Source: Symbiodinium natans
Taxonomy: Eukaryota; Sar; Dinophyceae; Suessiales; Symbiodiniaceae
Direction: 5' to 3'
DNA length: 64,000 bases
Assembly: GCA_905221605.1 (NCBI GenBank)
Contig: CAJNDS010000439.1
Span: 1 to 64,000, forward strand
The position numbers and the translations under genes were made by a program. The notes below the pieces were generated by a model. That model did no database searches, was not told the origin of the DNA, and worked only from the letters and a program-made list of their open reading frames with translations. Of the stretch, positions 24,901-36,790 are shown in pieces (within the stretch, counting starts at the first letter, position 1; each line of letters begins with the position of its first letter).

Positions 24901-27900
24901 CAGATAGGGTGCCTTGGGCCGACATGAGAGCAGGTGCCTGCTGAGGAGGACATTGCAAAGATAAGCGTCGCGGCTGGAAATTTCTTTTGTGAGATGTAGG
25001 CTGCATTGCAGAGGTGTGAGGGCTGCGGGCGCGTTCCCCTTTGTTGTGCATTTTGATCCCTGACCTCGACCTTTGTGCAACATGCAGTCTTTCATGTGGA
25101 GATTGACATTGAGGCTTTTATCTGTCCGAGCAAACCTCTACATCGATTTATTCCTCAACGGGAAAGATCCGAGTAGACTACCATCGTGAACCTGGCTCGC
25201 TGACTTTTCGAACCTTGTCGGCAAATGGTGTTAGCTCAGAGTGCACCGATCTGTACCGCTGTCACACTCATCGGTCGAGACGTGGCACCAGAGCTGGCGG
25301 ACCACGTGGGTAGTTTGGAAACCATAGCCCGTGACCCTTTTTGCACAAAGGCCAAGTCATGTACCACTACGAAGACGGCAACCTGCGTCGGCGGCCCTCA
25401 AGCTTGCCGCAGCCAACCCAGGCTGGTCATGGCCGGTCTGTAGATCGCTGGTGCACGTTTTCATGACGCCTCGATGCTTCAGGTGCAGGTCCACAAGCTC
25501 TTGCAGATGCAGTCCAGTTGCTAGGCTCCCGGACGACCCACCAACTGGTATTTTTGTCAGAGAGTAGCACAAAAGCATACCATTTCCTCCACGATCGCTT
25601 TTTCTGGCCAGCATTTTGTCCAATCCCAAGGTCGGGACACCATCATGGCTTCACACACCAGCATCCAGCAGGAATTTTGCTTGTGTGCCGTCCAACATTG
25701 TAGGATTGCTACGTCTGCTCAAGATGATAAGATCTATGCGTCACTTTGATCCCGGCATGCAGGAGCTCACCACGCGGCGCAAGGACGAGATTAGCATCCG
25801 CGGGATGCGATCTGTGTCAGCGGGAAAGAAGCGTGACCTCACCATTCCAGGCAGGTATTGCCTGGATCCGATCCGGAATCATGAGATGCGGGTCCACGTA
25901 GGTGACGAACAGAAGGCCTCAATGCCCCAAGATCCCCAGCCGACAAGGAGCCGCCACAAAGCCTTTCACGAAGCTTCATCAAAACCCACGGCAAGCCAAA
26001 GAGGCAGCCGCGACGATGTGTTGGAGCCCTCCGTTTATGACCTTGCCCGCGAGAGTGCTCGTGTGGAAGGCTGGGCTTTTGAATCTCGACCTTTTGTTGC
26101 AGCTTTGCTGTGCTTGGCTTCCGAGATCTTCCAAGGCACCAGGGAAGGTGCGGAAGAGGAGAAGCAGGAAGAGCAAACCTCGAAGGCCGCTGCGGCTGCA
26201 TGGCGGTACTTTGCAGGATAGCCACTGAATGTTCAAGACGCATGCAGGGAGGGGTCGTTTGAACTTGTCTTGGCCTCAGCCCCGTGACTCCCTTGATGTT
26301 CCCGAAACTACCTGCAGGGAGTTTCCTTGCAAGATGCATGCGCATTGGGCTTTTGATAAGCTGCAGAGAGTTTCTCTTCGACCTGAAAGCTCAAGGACGT
26401 CCTTCCGATCTTAGAGTTCTGAACAACTCAACTTGAAATAACATTACACAGCACAAGCCATCAAGCGTCCAAATCTGCAAATCCTGTTCAATCTCGACAC
26501 CATCGTGCCGACCTGGTCTTTCAGGTGGACATCCTCGCACCCTATCTGGTGGATTTCATCAACAAGGAGCCTTTGCTCTTCTAAGCACTCAAGTAAAGGT
26601 GATTTTTAGTAGTGTGGTTGTTGAATGGACGGGACTTCGGGGTTTCTCAAATCATGGGAGCCTCGTGCGCTGCTGCGCAGTCCTGGCTGATCATAACGAT
26701 GGTGGGGTCAGGCCCCGGTTGCTGTTTCATGGCCTGATGCAACGAGACCCCCCTGTACAGCTCGGAGCACTGACGTCTTCGTGAGATTCTTATTTCGTAG
26801 ATGTTGGCTTTCGGTGCCCGAGCGCACTTTAGGGGTCGAGAGGTGCATTCTTTTGTTTTGTCTCCAGGTACCGTGCCAACCGTGCCCCTTTCAGGGTCTC
26901 TGAACTTGGAGGATTGTGACCGTCTGCTTTCTCCCAAGAGACCAAAGTCGTCACGGTAAATGGGAGTCTGCGCGGCTCCACACAACGACATGAGGCAGGC
27001 AGGCATCCTCGCTGCACTTTACCGGTGCCTGCCGGTAGACTTGGAACCCTTAACCCGAAAAGACCGACGCTCTTGAGAGCGAAAGCACTGGGCGCCGAAG
27101 CCCTCTGACGCCCTTCGACGCTTGGAGGAGACCGGTCTTGTTCAGCTCGACTCGCTCCAGGCATTCCCAGGGGGCGATATGAGGATGAGAGAAGATTTTG
27201 TGTTCCATTTTCAATGTAAACCCGTTGAGACGATGACGATGTCGATTCTGCCAGGCAGAGCTCGTGGCCAAGAAGTGTACCACGGACTTCCGCTTCCTCG
27301 GCTCGGGTTATATGTGCATTCCCAGGTCGTGGGTCGAGTTCGCTAGCCCTGATGGTCCCGCCTGAAGCATCTCGAGCACTTTTAGTCAGCATCATAACAC
27401 GATGTTCGTGGTATCATGCACCAACTGATCACTAGTATGACGGTATAGGAGGACCCAAATATGACGGCATGACACGTGCGAGACCCAAAACAACCCAGTG
27501 CTCAGTATCCTGTTCAGGTTTACCTCTAACAAAGAGCCCCGACGTCAGCCAAGTGCTGCAGTAGTTGTGGCCCATGCACAAGTAAATCCTCTCCATATCT
27601 GAAAGCGGATGTCTGATGCCCTTGTTTGTTCGCAGAAATTTTCTTGGGTAGGCCCCGGTCCTGTCGCACTCTTCATCCAGACTCCCTTGCCAGGCAAGCG
27701 CCTGACAGACAGAGCGGAGATCATCCAGCGTCGCTTGGAGGACATGCTTTCTTCAGAAAGGTCGGCCCCTAGGCCTTAAGAGGTTGGGTCCTGGTCTCCC
27801 ATGGTGTGAACGTGCAGATGAGAAGTTGTGTGTCAAAGACCCAAATGATGGCTTCCGCGGCTGAGAGGGAATCGGGAGCCTTGGTCCGGGGCACAGGGTT

Positions 27901-28698
27901 CCTAAAATACTGCGCCAGCTGCATTCGCGTAAATGTAAAGCACTCGCAACCCACAGAGGTGAAGTTACATCTTAGCCTAGACAGGAAAGATTGTCGAGGT
28001 TTCTTGACAATCTGACAAAAGTGGATTTCTTCAAAAATGTTACTATTATGATTTTTATTATCATGATCATTATACAATGTACCCATGGCTTTCAGGAGGA
28101 GCAGGAGCTGCTCCGTAAGCGGCGGGCGCAGATGCAGTGCCGAGGGGACAGCGTGGAGCGGGATGAGCGGGATTTCGAGCAGTGCCCTGCCATTTTTAGG
28201 TCCTCTTCATGTTTGCGCATTGGGGGGGGGGGGGGTGGGGCGCTGGTGTCGTTTGATCTGCTGCGCCGCAAAAACTAGTGGCCAGCAGATGTTCTGTTTT
28301 GCGCTGCAAGGTACCAGAATCAAGCCATGTTTCGAACACAGATTCTGGAGCAGCGGCTGGCTCGACATGAGATGCAAGCTATTGAGAAGTTCCAGGACGC
28401 TGCTTTCAGAGACCCGTTTGAGGCTTGCGTCTTGATGGAGGGTGACATGGGGCACAGGGTAGCCGCAAAGAGGTATGACACAGGGCTTTCTTGCGTCTGG
28501 GTTTAGATTCAAAGCTTGTCTGGTAAAGGCGCAGCTCCTCCGTGCCCTTAGGACCTCGAGAGGATGCTGCAGGAAGACCCTCGCCTTGCGGCGATGTGGC
28601 AGAAGGAGCACAGCGACATGCGCCGACCCATAACACAGCATGAGACCCATGGAAACCTATTGGACCTGGTCTGTTCATTTGGCAAATCTTTCGCTTAG
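18974..28698 (+). CDS. DRC7: Dynein regulatory complex subunit 7 (CCDC135/FAP50/Lobo family), many exons, N-terminus not found
   Basis: DRC7 is a subunit of the nexin-dynein regulatory complex, the linker between outer doublets that tunes flagellar bending. Successive + strand exons follow the family in order. They include FEDQFVNVYGNRFLFLCPPN (18,974-19,044), YGVPKFLPTTLRPTQ (19,167-19,211) and HLPYQEIYEYKSCAKFLADF (from 19,286). GDCFDLSIALASLLIGVG (19,565-19,619) carries the Cys of the transglutaminase-like fold and is followed by GYDAYCVSGFAPR (19,707 on). Next come HCWVLVRKGSRE (ends 21,318), EDMYLEPTTGRIY and IWNHRNLWVNMQ (21,369-21,485), FYHKCKVEQYAPYTQDDGLV (22,405 on) and FYKSRLDGLVRSVEIIGR (about 22,937). 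Later pieces are FEYFEDRDDRLIYHSA (23,343), IKKMTQKYARNPEVGT (24,797), VYDLARESARVE (26,034), DILAPYLVDFINKEPLL (26,526) and RLTDRAEIIQRRLEDM (27,700). The end has AMFRTQILEQRLARHEMQAI (28,325), then LERMLQEDPRLAAMWQKE and a TAG at 28,696. Several introns use GC donors (19,212; 19,620; 21,319; 21,486). The start lies upstream of 18,974 and some internal exons were not located. Confidence 0.9.
20190..20419. repeat. Pentanucleotide repeat block TGTTT / TCTTG / TCGTG inside a DRC7 intron
   Basis: About 230 bases of 5-base units that change along the block: TGTTT-type at the left, TCTTG then TCGTG in the middle, TCCTG, then TGTTT again. One strand has almost no A and the other almost no T. It reads open in several frames on both strands (for instance repeated Cys/Leu/Val or Asp/Lys/Thr), which are artefacts. 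It lies between DRC7 exons at about 19,980 and 20,657. Confidence 0.9.
21675..21697. repeat. Short TTTAGGG telomere-like repeat in a DRC7 intron
   Basis: Three units of the plant/dinoflagellate-type telomere repeat TTTAGGG, the last drifting to TTTAAGG. It lies just after the exon ending near 21,650. Confidence 0.75.
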
Positions 28699-28699
28699 C

Positions 28700-30360
28700 C
28701 CTAGCGCACCACGGATTTGAGACCCAGTGACCCGCCTTTTGAAAGGAGCCCGCGGCAGTGAAAGGCTGATCATGTAGCTAGGGGCACCAGGGCACGCAAC
28801 GGGGCATGGCTGGAATAAGGAGGCAGCAAACACGGCAAAACATGGAAAACCTGTCGTGCTTTGTTTCTTGCCCTTGCATGCGATTCCTTTTTGTGCTGGA
28901 TACAATGTCTGCACACTGGAGCCTGCTAAAAGGCAGCATGCCAGTTTTGCCATGCAAGACAGCGCTGTGGGTATAGTCGTATCGTCCATCGTTTCACCTG
29001 CTCTCACCGTACCTGTTCAAAAGGGGCACAACTCGCTTCTTGGAGCAGTTGCTGCACGGCGACACGGCTTCCTAGACATGCCAGTCGGCAGTCGGGGAAA
29101 ATGTGGCACATGAGTCTTGTTGTGACTCGGAAGACATGTCAGTTTAAGTTTTTTTGATCCATGGTACAGCGTCGATCATGTAGCTCACAAGTCTTGTGAG
29201 TCTTGTGATTGGGTGGAGTGCGTCTTGCATCATTGGCAGCCTCATGTTCGCAAGTCGTTTAGGTCGCCACGGGCTTCCGGCTCAAGGATTATGCTGTCAA
29301 ACCGAATGGGTTTGTACGGGAAGTTCCAAGACGTTGCTCTCATCTTAAAGTTCCTAATCTTTATCTTCCTAGTCTTTGTTTGGCAACGTTGTCCACATTT
29401 AACAATCCTGGCAAGGGACGTAAAGCAATGTGTCCTCTCATGTTGCCTTGGCCTTCTAGCTTACACATTTCGGTTGTTGGGCACAAAGTGGTTTCAAAGC
29501 AGGCTAGCTGAACAGAATGGGTTGATCATGGCAACAGACTGAACATGTGGCTTGCGATGGGATTTGTTGTGTATTTGGGTCTTATCCTGGTTGTCTAACT
29601 ATGTCAACGTGCTCTTCTTGATTCCGGCTGCACTGAAACACGGTCCCGGTCCCAGCATCAATCATTTGCAACCCATGGAGTTCGACCCGTTTGGGACCAG
29701 CAGTGGCCATGCATACTATCAGTTGTGCCCCGAGGGTTTTGGAGGTTTGCACAGAGTGTAAGTAGCCTTAGCCCGCAGAGGATTCGCACCTTGTTTTTGT
29801 TTTGTGCTCACCACAGCGAACTGACCCACTTGTGGCTGGAACAACCGAGGCTTGAGCTTACAGTTGTACGGCGGATGTTTTTTCCATGTTTTTCGCGTAA
29901 TGTCTGCTGCAGTCGCTCTTGTAGTCTTGTTCTATTCACCCTTTACTTGAACCTTCCACATTTTGATTGAAGCTTGGCCTAAGACAGCTCATTCGTTGAA
30001 ATCGACTTGTTTGATCGTGGCGTGCAGACCGTTTAGAGCTATACGTGCACGACGAAGGTGCATCCGCCGGCCACAGTCTCAGATTCGGAAGTGGGCATGT
30101 TTGGTTCCCGTTGCCACAAACTGGCGCCACGACCTAAGGCTTCTACAAAGATGTGGTCCTGCCTCGAAGGCTTGAGCAGCTGGTCGAGGCTTGTCGCGGA
30201 TCGAGCTGTGCCAACAGCGACAATTGCGTGCTTCGTCGCAGGTCTGCACCAGATGCTTTCAGTGCGAGAACCAGCTGGAGCGAGGAGGAGGAGGATGAGG
30301 AGGAGTGGATCGCTGGAGCGCTTCCCAAACGTTGGAGCTGAGGTTTTCGGGGCGGGTGTG
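28700..30360. other. Intergenic stretch between DRC7 and coiled-coil gene A
   Basis: No recognisable exon. DNA here is AT-richer than in flanking genes. Upstream exons of gene A probably lie in the right half; one frame at 30,220-30,340 holds an acidic SWSEEEEDEEEW stretch that may belong to it. Confidence 0.4.
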
Positions 30361-30366
30361 CTGCAG

Positions 30367-33300
30367 GACCAAATTTGGGAGGAGCACCTAGACAGGATCA
30401 TCAACGAGGCCCACTTGCAGACTGGGCTTGAACTCGCTGTGAGACGGGCTTGAATCAGACCCAGACCGAGAAGAGAAGTTCAACGAAGATCTGCTCGGTT
30501 TTCTTTCTGGAGTAGAGGAACCTTCTGGCACGTAGGCCTTCCCCTTGGTACACTCAGCCTCAAGTCTGTAACTCGGAGGAGTCCACGTCAGCTTCGCTCT
30601 TTCATTCTTTCATCGATCCGCGGTTTCATGCCTTGGCTCGGCTTGTTTTGCTGGAAAGTGGCGCAGGTGCTCCTGACGGAAGTTGCCAGACTCCGTGCCG
30701 CGTTTATTCAACGCTTGCGAGAGCACGAGGCCGTAGACGGAGTTTCCTTGTCATGTCATGGGTGAGACGCTTAGTTTGGCCGAGTGAGGCACCTAGGCTT
30801 GATTTTCCTTCAAGATCCTGGAAGGTTGCTCTGTCGCAGCTTCGGTCTGAGAGTGGCTTACCCCATCCGTTTGATCCTCAGCAGGGTGGTGTCACACTGC
30901 AAACAAGTCGAATGCCCATCAGGTGATCAAGGTCAGCAGCACTGGCTTGCAAGTGCTTATAGGCCTCCAAAACCTGCTTGGATCCCGTACACTGGGGCCT
31001 GTCTATTCTCGCACTCTTATGCCAGTACTTCGGCACGGGGATCAACTCAAGGACTGGCTAAGCATTTTGTGCGTGGCCGCCTTCGCGTGTTTCGGAAGAC
31101 ACGAGATTTCGTTGGCTTGAAGCGTCACGCGCCGGCTGGAACTCGACACAGGTAGCATTCAGTACAGCGTCTGTTGCACGTACCGCTGGGTAGCTGCAGA
31201 GGCGTATTTTCTTTGCTACAATGACAACCTCAGAAACGAAGCATGGTGTTGTTCAAGAGTTGAAAAAGGCGCCCCATGGAGCTGTCTTCGTATCGGCCTG
31301 TTCCATTGTGCCAGGATTTAACAGGCTCCAGCGCGCCGCTGCGCCTGCAACGATGTAGGGTGCACTGAAAAACACACATGCCTTGCAAGGTTCAGATCGG
31401 ACACACCAAGATATCCCCGTCATGGTTGGCTCTGGAGAGATCCATCAGTTTCCATTTCATCGGTGCAAGAGGCTCTGGAGACTCCTCTTTGGGTTTTGGA
31501 AGCGGGAAGCTGCCTGGGTGCAGCAGCTGGCTAGGACTCAGGACCAAGAGCGGTTTGCAGGATTCTGGTTGCAGGGACGGGTGGCTTTCTCTCATGAGTT
31601 GGCGTATGGGTTGAAGGGGAGACGGTGAGCAACGGCGTTGAAAAGAGACGAACAAGTGCTGCGCCGAGGTGGGCCCAGCAGGACATTGAGATCCTCAGGC
31701 AGCAGGCTTCGCCGCGCGTTCAAGCAGGTCTACATTCGTCCGAGCGTCGAAATGTCTAAGGTGCTAATTATGGAGAAGCAGGGACGACATCGAAGTTTTC
31801 AAGCTCGAAAGCTGCGAAAGGCTTCTGGATTGAATGTCAACAGATGTATCACTTTGATTCTGGTCTCAAGTGCACTGAGAGGCAATGAAAGAGGTAAGAA
31901 GTGCCTTTGCTACAGAGACATCGGCAGCTGTTCAGGAGCCTTGCGTTCTTGGCACGCACGTCGGCTTGCCAGTTGGATTTTGAGACTTGAAAACTTAGTG
32001 ATGCAGGGGCACTTGGGCGCGAAGCAGTTGTTGGACGAGGCTGGCCCATGCCTTCCAATGCCGCAAGCACCTGCCAAGGGGGCTACATGATCCGAGGTCA
32101 GGGCTGAGCGCGAGCGGCGCCTCGCCGAAAAGCATTACTTGGAGGACTCCTAGCAGATGATGCATCACGAACGTGCAACTTACATGGTCGGCTCTCACGG
32201 AACGAGATGAATTGAACGACATGACCACTGGGAGTGTGTGGTGTGTGGACAGGTCTGAACTGAGACATATCCCGATCATATCCCAGATAAAGTGGCGGAA
32301 TCTAGTACACGTCGCTAGCTTTGATTGAAGCGAGGGGAAGTAGAAGATTTGGATGGACGGGGTGAGGTGGAGAATGGGGGTCGACGGCAGCAAGCCCGCC
32401 CGTCTCGGTGCTGTTGCGCAAACACTTGCTCTCTCTTGCTGTCCAGCGTGTTGGAAGTCGATTGCCTCTTGTATTCCTCAGCAATCCGGGATGCAGGACC
32501 TCAGGATGCTCGAGCCACTTACCTAGCGGAAGCACATGTTGCTAGTGCAATGAAGATGTTCCTCCCTTTCGTTTCGTTTGGGTAGCGAAGGTGGGCACGC
32601 TTTGGGTCGGAGGGTTTCGGATGACTTTAGCTTGAGGGTTCCTGGAAAGAGCTGGCAGAAGAGTGGCCAGGACCAGATCAAGAAGTTGACTGGCGAGCTG
32701 GAGGACATATGCAAGCTTTGTGCTAGGGCGAAACAGGTGACACTGCTGCCCCAGCTGATGGCTGACATGTTGTTTAATGAAGAGGAGCAGCGCAGTGCTG
32801 CCCCAGCTGTGGATCACGAGAAGGAGAAACTCAAAGCTGCCGTCGAGCTCTTGGGGCAAACTTCTCGCGATAAGCCGAACATCTTCTTAGCATGACAACT
32901 AGACATTCGAGCCGTGTGCAGATCTGCTAGGAGACGGTTTTTTCGTGGCTTGTTGCCAAGATTCCTGCCCTTCCAGGTCAGGCAGCTCAAAATGTCCATC
33001 GAAGCGAAGGACCGATATGCCTGCTGGGTGCGTTCCTCAAGTGTTTGCTTCTCGCTGACGTTCGAGCATCGTTCTTCGAATTCCACCAGAAAAGAGGTGT
33101 GCAATCGTGCTCATGAGCGGCAAGAGGATGGTGCAGGTTCTGAAACTGGAGAGGCCAGTGATGTAAGGTGTGTGCGTGTTGCGTGTTGTCTTTGCGTGTG
33201 TGCGTGTCCCTCTCTCTCTCTCTCTCTTTCTCTCCGTCTCTTCCTCTTTCTCTCTCCCTCTCTGTCGCTCGCTCCCTCTTCATGAATGGCGCCAGTATTT

Positions 33301-33564
33301 TGCTTAAAAAGGTTTCACATGCCCAAACATGCCTACTTTGCCCTTGCACCATGCGGCTCGTTGTGTGAAGGAGTCGGACCACCATGAAGATGAATGCATA
33401 ATGATGCGCAGGCTGCTTCGCATCATGCATTCTTTTTGAACGCGTTTTAGCTTTTCTCTGCTCTTGTACATGCAAAGTGCCCTCCATGTCTGTGTGCACG
33501 CATCACAAGAAGCCAGGCGCTTGAAGGAAATGGAGGAAGAGCTCCATGTGTTGACTGGCTTCCG
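30367..33564 (+). CDS. Coiled-coil protein, copy A (paralogue of 53,024-55,240), function unknown
   Basis: At least twelve short exons are recognised because each has a counterpart, in the same order, in copy B. In copy A they are DQIWEEHLDRIINEAHL (30,367), VLLTEVARLRAAFIQRLREH (30,664), QQDIEILRQQASPR (31,668), a Lys/Arg-rich exon (31,770), AMKEVRSAFATETSAAVQEP (31,883) and GHLGAKQLLDEAG (32,007). Then come VRAERERRLAEKHYLED (32,096), DQIKKLTGELEDICK (32,672), PAVDHEKEKLKAA (32,803), VRQLKMSIEAKDRYACW (33,027 is the last base before a GT donor), CNRAHERQEDGAGSETGEA (33,101) and ARRLKEMEEELHVLTG (33,515). The segments are charged, heptad-like and rich in Glu, Lys, Arg and Leu, so a long coiled coil is likely. 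I recognise no motor or enzyme domain; both ends are undetermined. Introns hold CT and TG microsatellites. Confidence 0.65.
33207..33278. repeat. CT microsatellite in an intron of coiled-coil gene A
   Basis: About 70 bases of TCTCTC with CCGTCTCT interruptions, a polypyrimidine tract on the + strand. It sits between the exons at 33,101 and 33,515. Confidence 0.85.
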
Positions 33565-33599
33565 CAGTGCCGCAGGTGCCGCAGTCTGGCCGCTGGCTT

Positions 33600-33663
33600 T
33601 GTGTATGTGTGCATGTATGTATGTATGTGTGAATGTGTGTATGTGTGTGTGTGTGTGCGCGCA
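33600..33663. repeat. TG/TATG microsatellite
   Basis: Alternating GT with GTAT interruptions (ATGTATGTATGTGTG then TGTGTGTGTGCGCGCAC), just downstream of the last shared exon of gene A. Alternating purine-pyrimidine sequence of this kind can adopt left-handed helix; that is general knowledge, not shown here. Confidence 0.85.
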
Positions 33664-35469
33664 CGTTTGTGGCCTTGCTGCAGGTGCTGAGCCTGCCACC
33701 CCGAGCCCTGCGACTCTGCAGGCTTTGATTCTCATGGGCTCAATGGATCAGCAAATTCTCAACAAGTCGAACATGCAAGTCGAACATGGCTGCCGCACTG
33801 CGTCCCTTTCGCATGTCTTGCAGCTCTTCTGCTTCAGATGAAGAGATTGATTCAATGTCCTGGGACTAGCAGCTATGCCTGCTTACATCTTCCCATTCCG
33901 AGCCGCCTTGCTGTTTATTCGTCCAAGCCATGCTGGGCCATTACAAAAGGTACCCTGTCAGCTATGCTCTAACAACCTGCGTGGCACTAGTCCGTGTTAG
34001 TCGGGCTGTGCCGAGATTCTGAGATGATTTTGTTCGGTCGGAGGCAGGCTCAGGTTCACTCTACAGTTCTTGGTGCGGGCGGTTTTGTTGTTTCGGTTCC
34101 TTGTGCTAGTCACATGTCTGGGAAAGTCTTCTGGAAAAGCTACCGGGAACAGCGGTGAGATCCGTCGAGATGTATCCCTGACCCTGGAGGCCGCAACTTC
34201 CAGGCAGGCTGCCCAGAGACCCCCAGGAGAACTGTGCAACCGCCTTGGTTTGCGCTCGTTCCAGGCCCGGTGTCAGACTCTCCCTGGAGCCGACCATCGC
34301 AGAGTCCTCCTTGAGCCCGCTCCCCTCGCTCTGCGGTTGTCTTCTTTTTGGAAACCTCCATGTTTAAGAAGCAGCTGAAATCAAAGCGCCCAGGCCCCAG
34401 CTCCAAGTGGCGATCTTCTCGAGATCGACTGTCCGGCCTCCAGCATCTGTTCCACCCAAAGTGGGAATCTGGGGGAGCGTGAGGGGTGAGGCATACCAAA
34501 AGATGACGCACCGCACCTAGCACAGTGGGTCTTAAGAGGTGAAAGGGCTCGTGAGCTACGTGCTTTCAGCTCAAGTTTTCTGGGTCACGTCACTTCGATG
34601 GTGGTGATTCGCAGGCCTCTGAATCACAGCTTTTTGTCACGTGACTCACCAAATCAAAAGTCCCTGAGATCTTGCGGGAAACCAAGCAACTACAGGTGAG
34701 CATGGTGTTTCGCAAGGAACGGCTTGGATCTAGAACGAGAGAGAGACTTGTGCCCCGGAAAGGGGTGCTCCCCCACCCCCGCCCCCCCCGGCTTGATGCA
34801 GGAAACTCGCCCCTTCTCTCACCTTTTCACGTTGCGTGTGGTGTCTCCCACTGACCCAAACTCCCCCACCCTCCCAGCCTCCGGGACTTCCTTCCCCTCT
34901 CCTATGCAAACTCGGAGGATTCGTTCTTGCACCCAATGCGGTGCTTGTCAAGAGAAGAGCTTCTCGTGACTCTGGGAGAAGTCTTTAATCGTGGGAGTGC
35001 CTTCCTCTAGCTTTGTCCTCCTCCCGTAACGGGGGGGGGGAACTCTCATCCTCCTGTTGTATGCGGGAGGGGGGGAGAGGGGGGGAGGTGGGGGGCTTCC
35101 CTCTGCGGTTCTCCGATTGTGATATGCACTCGTGGATCTGCAGGAGCTTCTTTTTCATGAGTGCTTTGCCCATCTCAGGGCTACGAGAATCTACGAAACA
35201 GGGACCTCGGGGGCTGGTATGAGGCTTATGGTCTTGCTCTCGGGGGGCTGGAGAGGGTTGCACCTGGGCTGATGGAACGATCTCGAAGTTGTGGCCACAG
35301 CCCTGCGAGCGTCTTGTCGTCAACGCTTGGTCTCTATGCGAAAGCACCGAAGTACAGATGCGTGAGTCATGCGCCCCCCCCCCCCCATTAATTGTAAACG
35401 CTTGCGCGCGCCGCCTCGACAGCCGGGCCGGCCCCAGCACAGGAAAGGAGGAAAGAGGGTTTCGCAAAA

Positions 35470-35656
35470 AAAGAGGGGGGGGGGGGGTGGGGGGTGGGGG
35501 GGTGTGGGGGGGGGTGGGGGGGGGTGTGGGGGGGGGGGTGGGGGGGGGGGGGGGGGGGGGGGGGGGGGTGGGGGGGGGGGGGGGGGGTGGGGGGGGTGGG
35601 GGGGGGGTGGAGGGGGGTGGAGGGGGGTTGGGGGGGGTGTGGGGGGAGGAGGCCCG
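35470..35656 (+). repeat. Extreme poly-G tract with T interruptions
   Basis: Nearly 190 bases that are almost pure G on the + strand, broken by single T or A bases; individual runs exceed 15 G. Frames read as poly-Gly/Trp on the + strand and poly-Pro/Thr on the - strand and are not genes. Exact length is probably unreliable because such tracts sequence poorly. Confidence 0.9.
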
Positions 35657-36399
35657 ATCCGGGTCTGCTTGTTCCAGACGCTTCTCGGCAGGAAGCCGAG
35701 GCGAATATGGAAAAGGCCTGTTCTTGTTTTTTCTTCTTCCTTGGAGATGGGTGTGGTGCACCATTGAAGACGTGTGTGATGGACTTAAGGCCGACACCTT
35801 GGGCCCAGGTTGGCCAGCAACATTTCTAGTATTCTGGTGGCTTGATAATGCCTCTTTCTGTTGTCTGAAATGAAGGTTCATTTAACTTTCCGCTCGCAGG
35901 CCTCGGCCCTCTCCCATGGCAATGAGGCGCCAATATTTTTTTTGAGTTGCGGTGACTCTTGGCTTTTTACTTGCGTGCGATCTTGGAGGTGCAATTCCTG
36001 GACGATGTCGTAATTGTGGCATCGCCAGAAGTTCCCGACAATGTTCTTGAGGCTAGTCCATTCTTTTTTGAAAGTCCGGAGCAGCGGCATGATGAGAGGC
36101 ATCCAGACTTGGTGCAAACACCAACTAAGAGGGAATCAAGCTGAACACTTTAGAAGGACAAGCTACGGACACGCAAGAACGGACAGAAGATGCAAACAAT
36201 GACAGCGCAATCAAACAAGGAAAGGGTATTTAGCATACGGCTTATCGACATGCAAACGCAGAGTTCGACAAATGAAGGTTATTGACCATGGCGGGCAACG
36301 TCGTTGAACCATAGTTCATAGATGTTTATAGGATCGGCTAGTTTCAAGAGTAACACAAACCATGGTTTCTGTGGGATATCCACGTGTTGGTACTCGTAC

Positions 36400-36790
36400 G
36401 TAGGCAGCGGTGCGTATGGGTGCGGTAGTTGTGGTGCGTGAGGTGAAGTTCGATGGTGCGTGTGGAGTGTGTCGACGGTGGGTGTTTCATGTGAGGTCGA
36501 TAGGGCGCCGTACCAGTGCACCATTCCCGCACCACTGCACTATGCATAGTGCACACGTATGGTGCAGTGGTGGTGCAAAAACAGCGCAGGGTATTGGGGA
36601 GCCGGAATGGTGCACCATTCATGCGCTGTTGTTCCGCACCCTCCGCACATCTCCGCACCATTGCACTGCACCCTCGGCGCCATTGCGTCCGCGTCGTCTG
36701 CACCACAGCACCGCCCTCCAGGGGGCACCATTGCAACGCATCCACCGCACCGTCCGCACCATGTCACTACACCCTCCCTGCTTCGTCCCG
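36400..36790. repeat. Imperfect GCACCA/TGGTGC repeat zone with palindromes
   Basis: The hexamer GCACCA and its complement recur many times. A perfect 18-base palindrome, TGCACTATGCATAGTGCA, lies at 36,536-36,553. It is flanked by GCACCACTGCAC (36,529) and the near-complement GTGCAGTGGTGGTGC (36,562), so the stem can extend. A wider pair, AGTGCACCATTCC near 36,515 and GGAATGGTGCACC near 36,603, encloses it. Confidence 0.75.

Noticed and set aside
35289..35881. Long frames on both strands over the G tract (poly-Gly on +, Pro/Thr-rich 298 codons on -)
   Set aside because: They are products of homopolymer sequence, read open in all frames, and have no domain.
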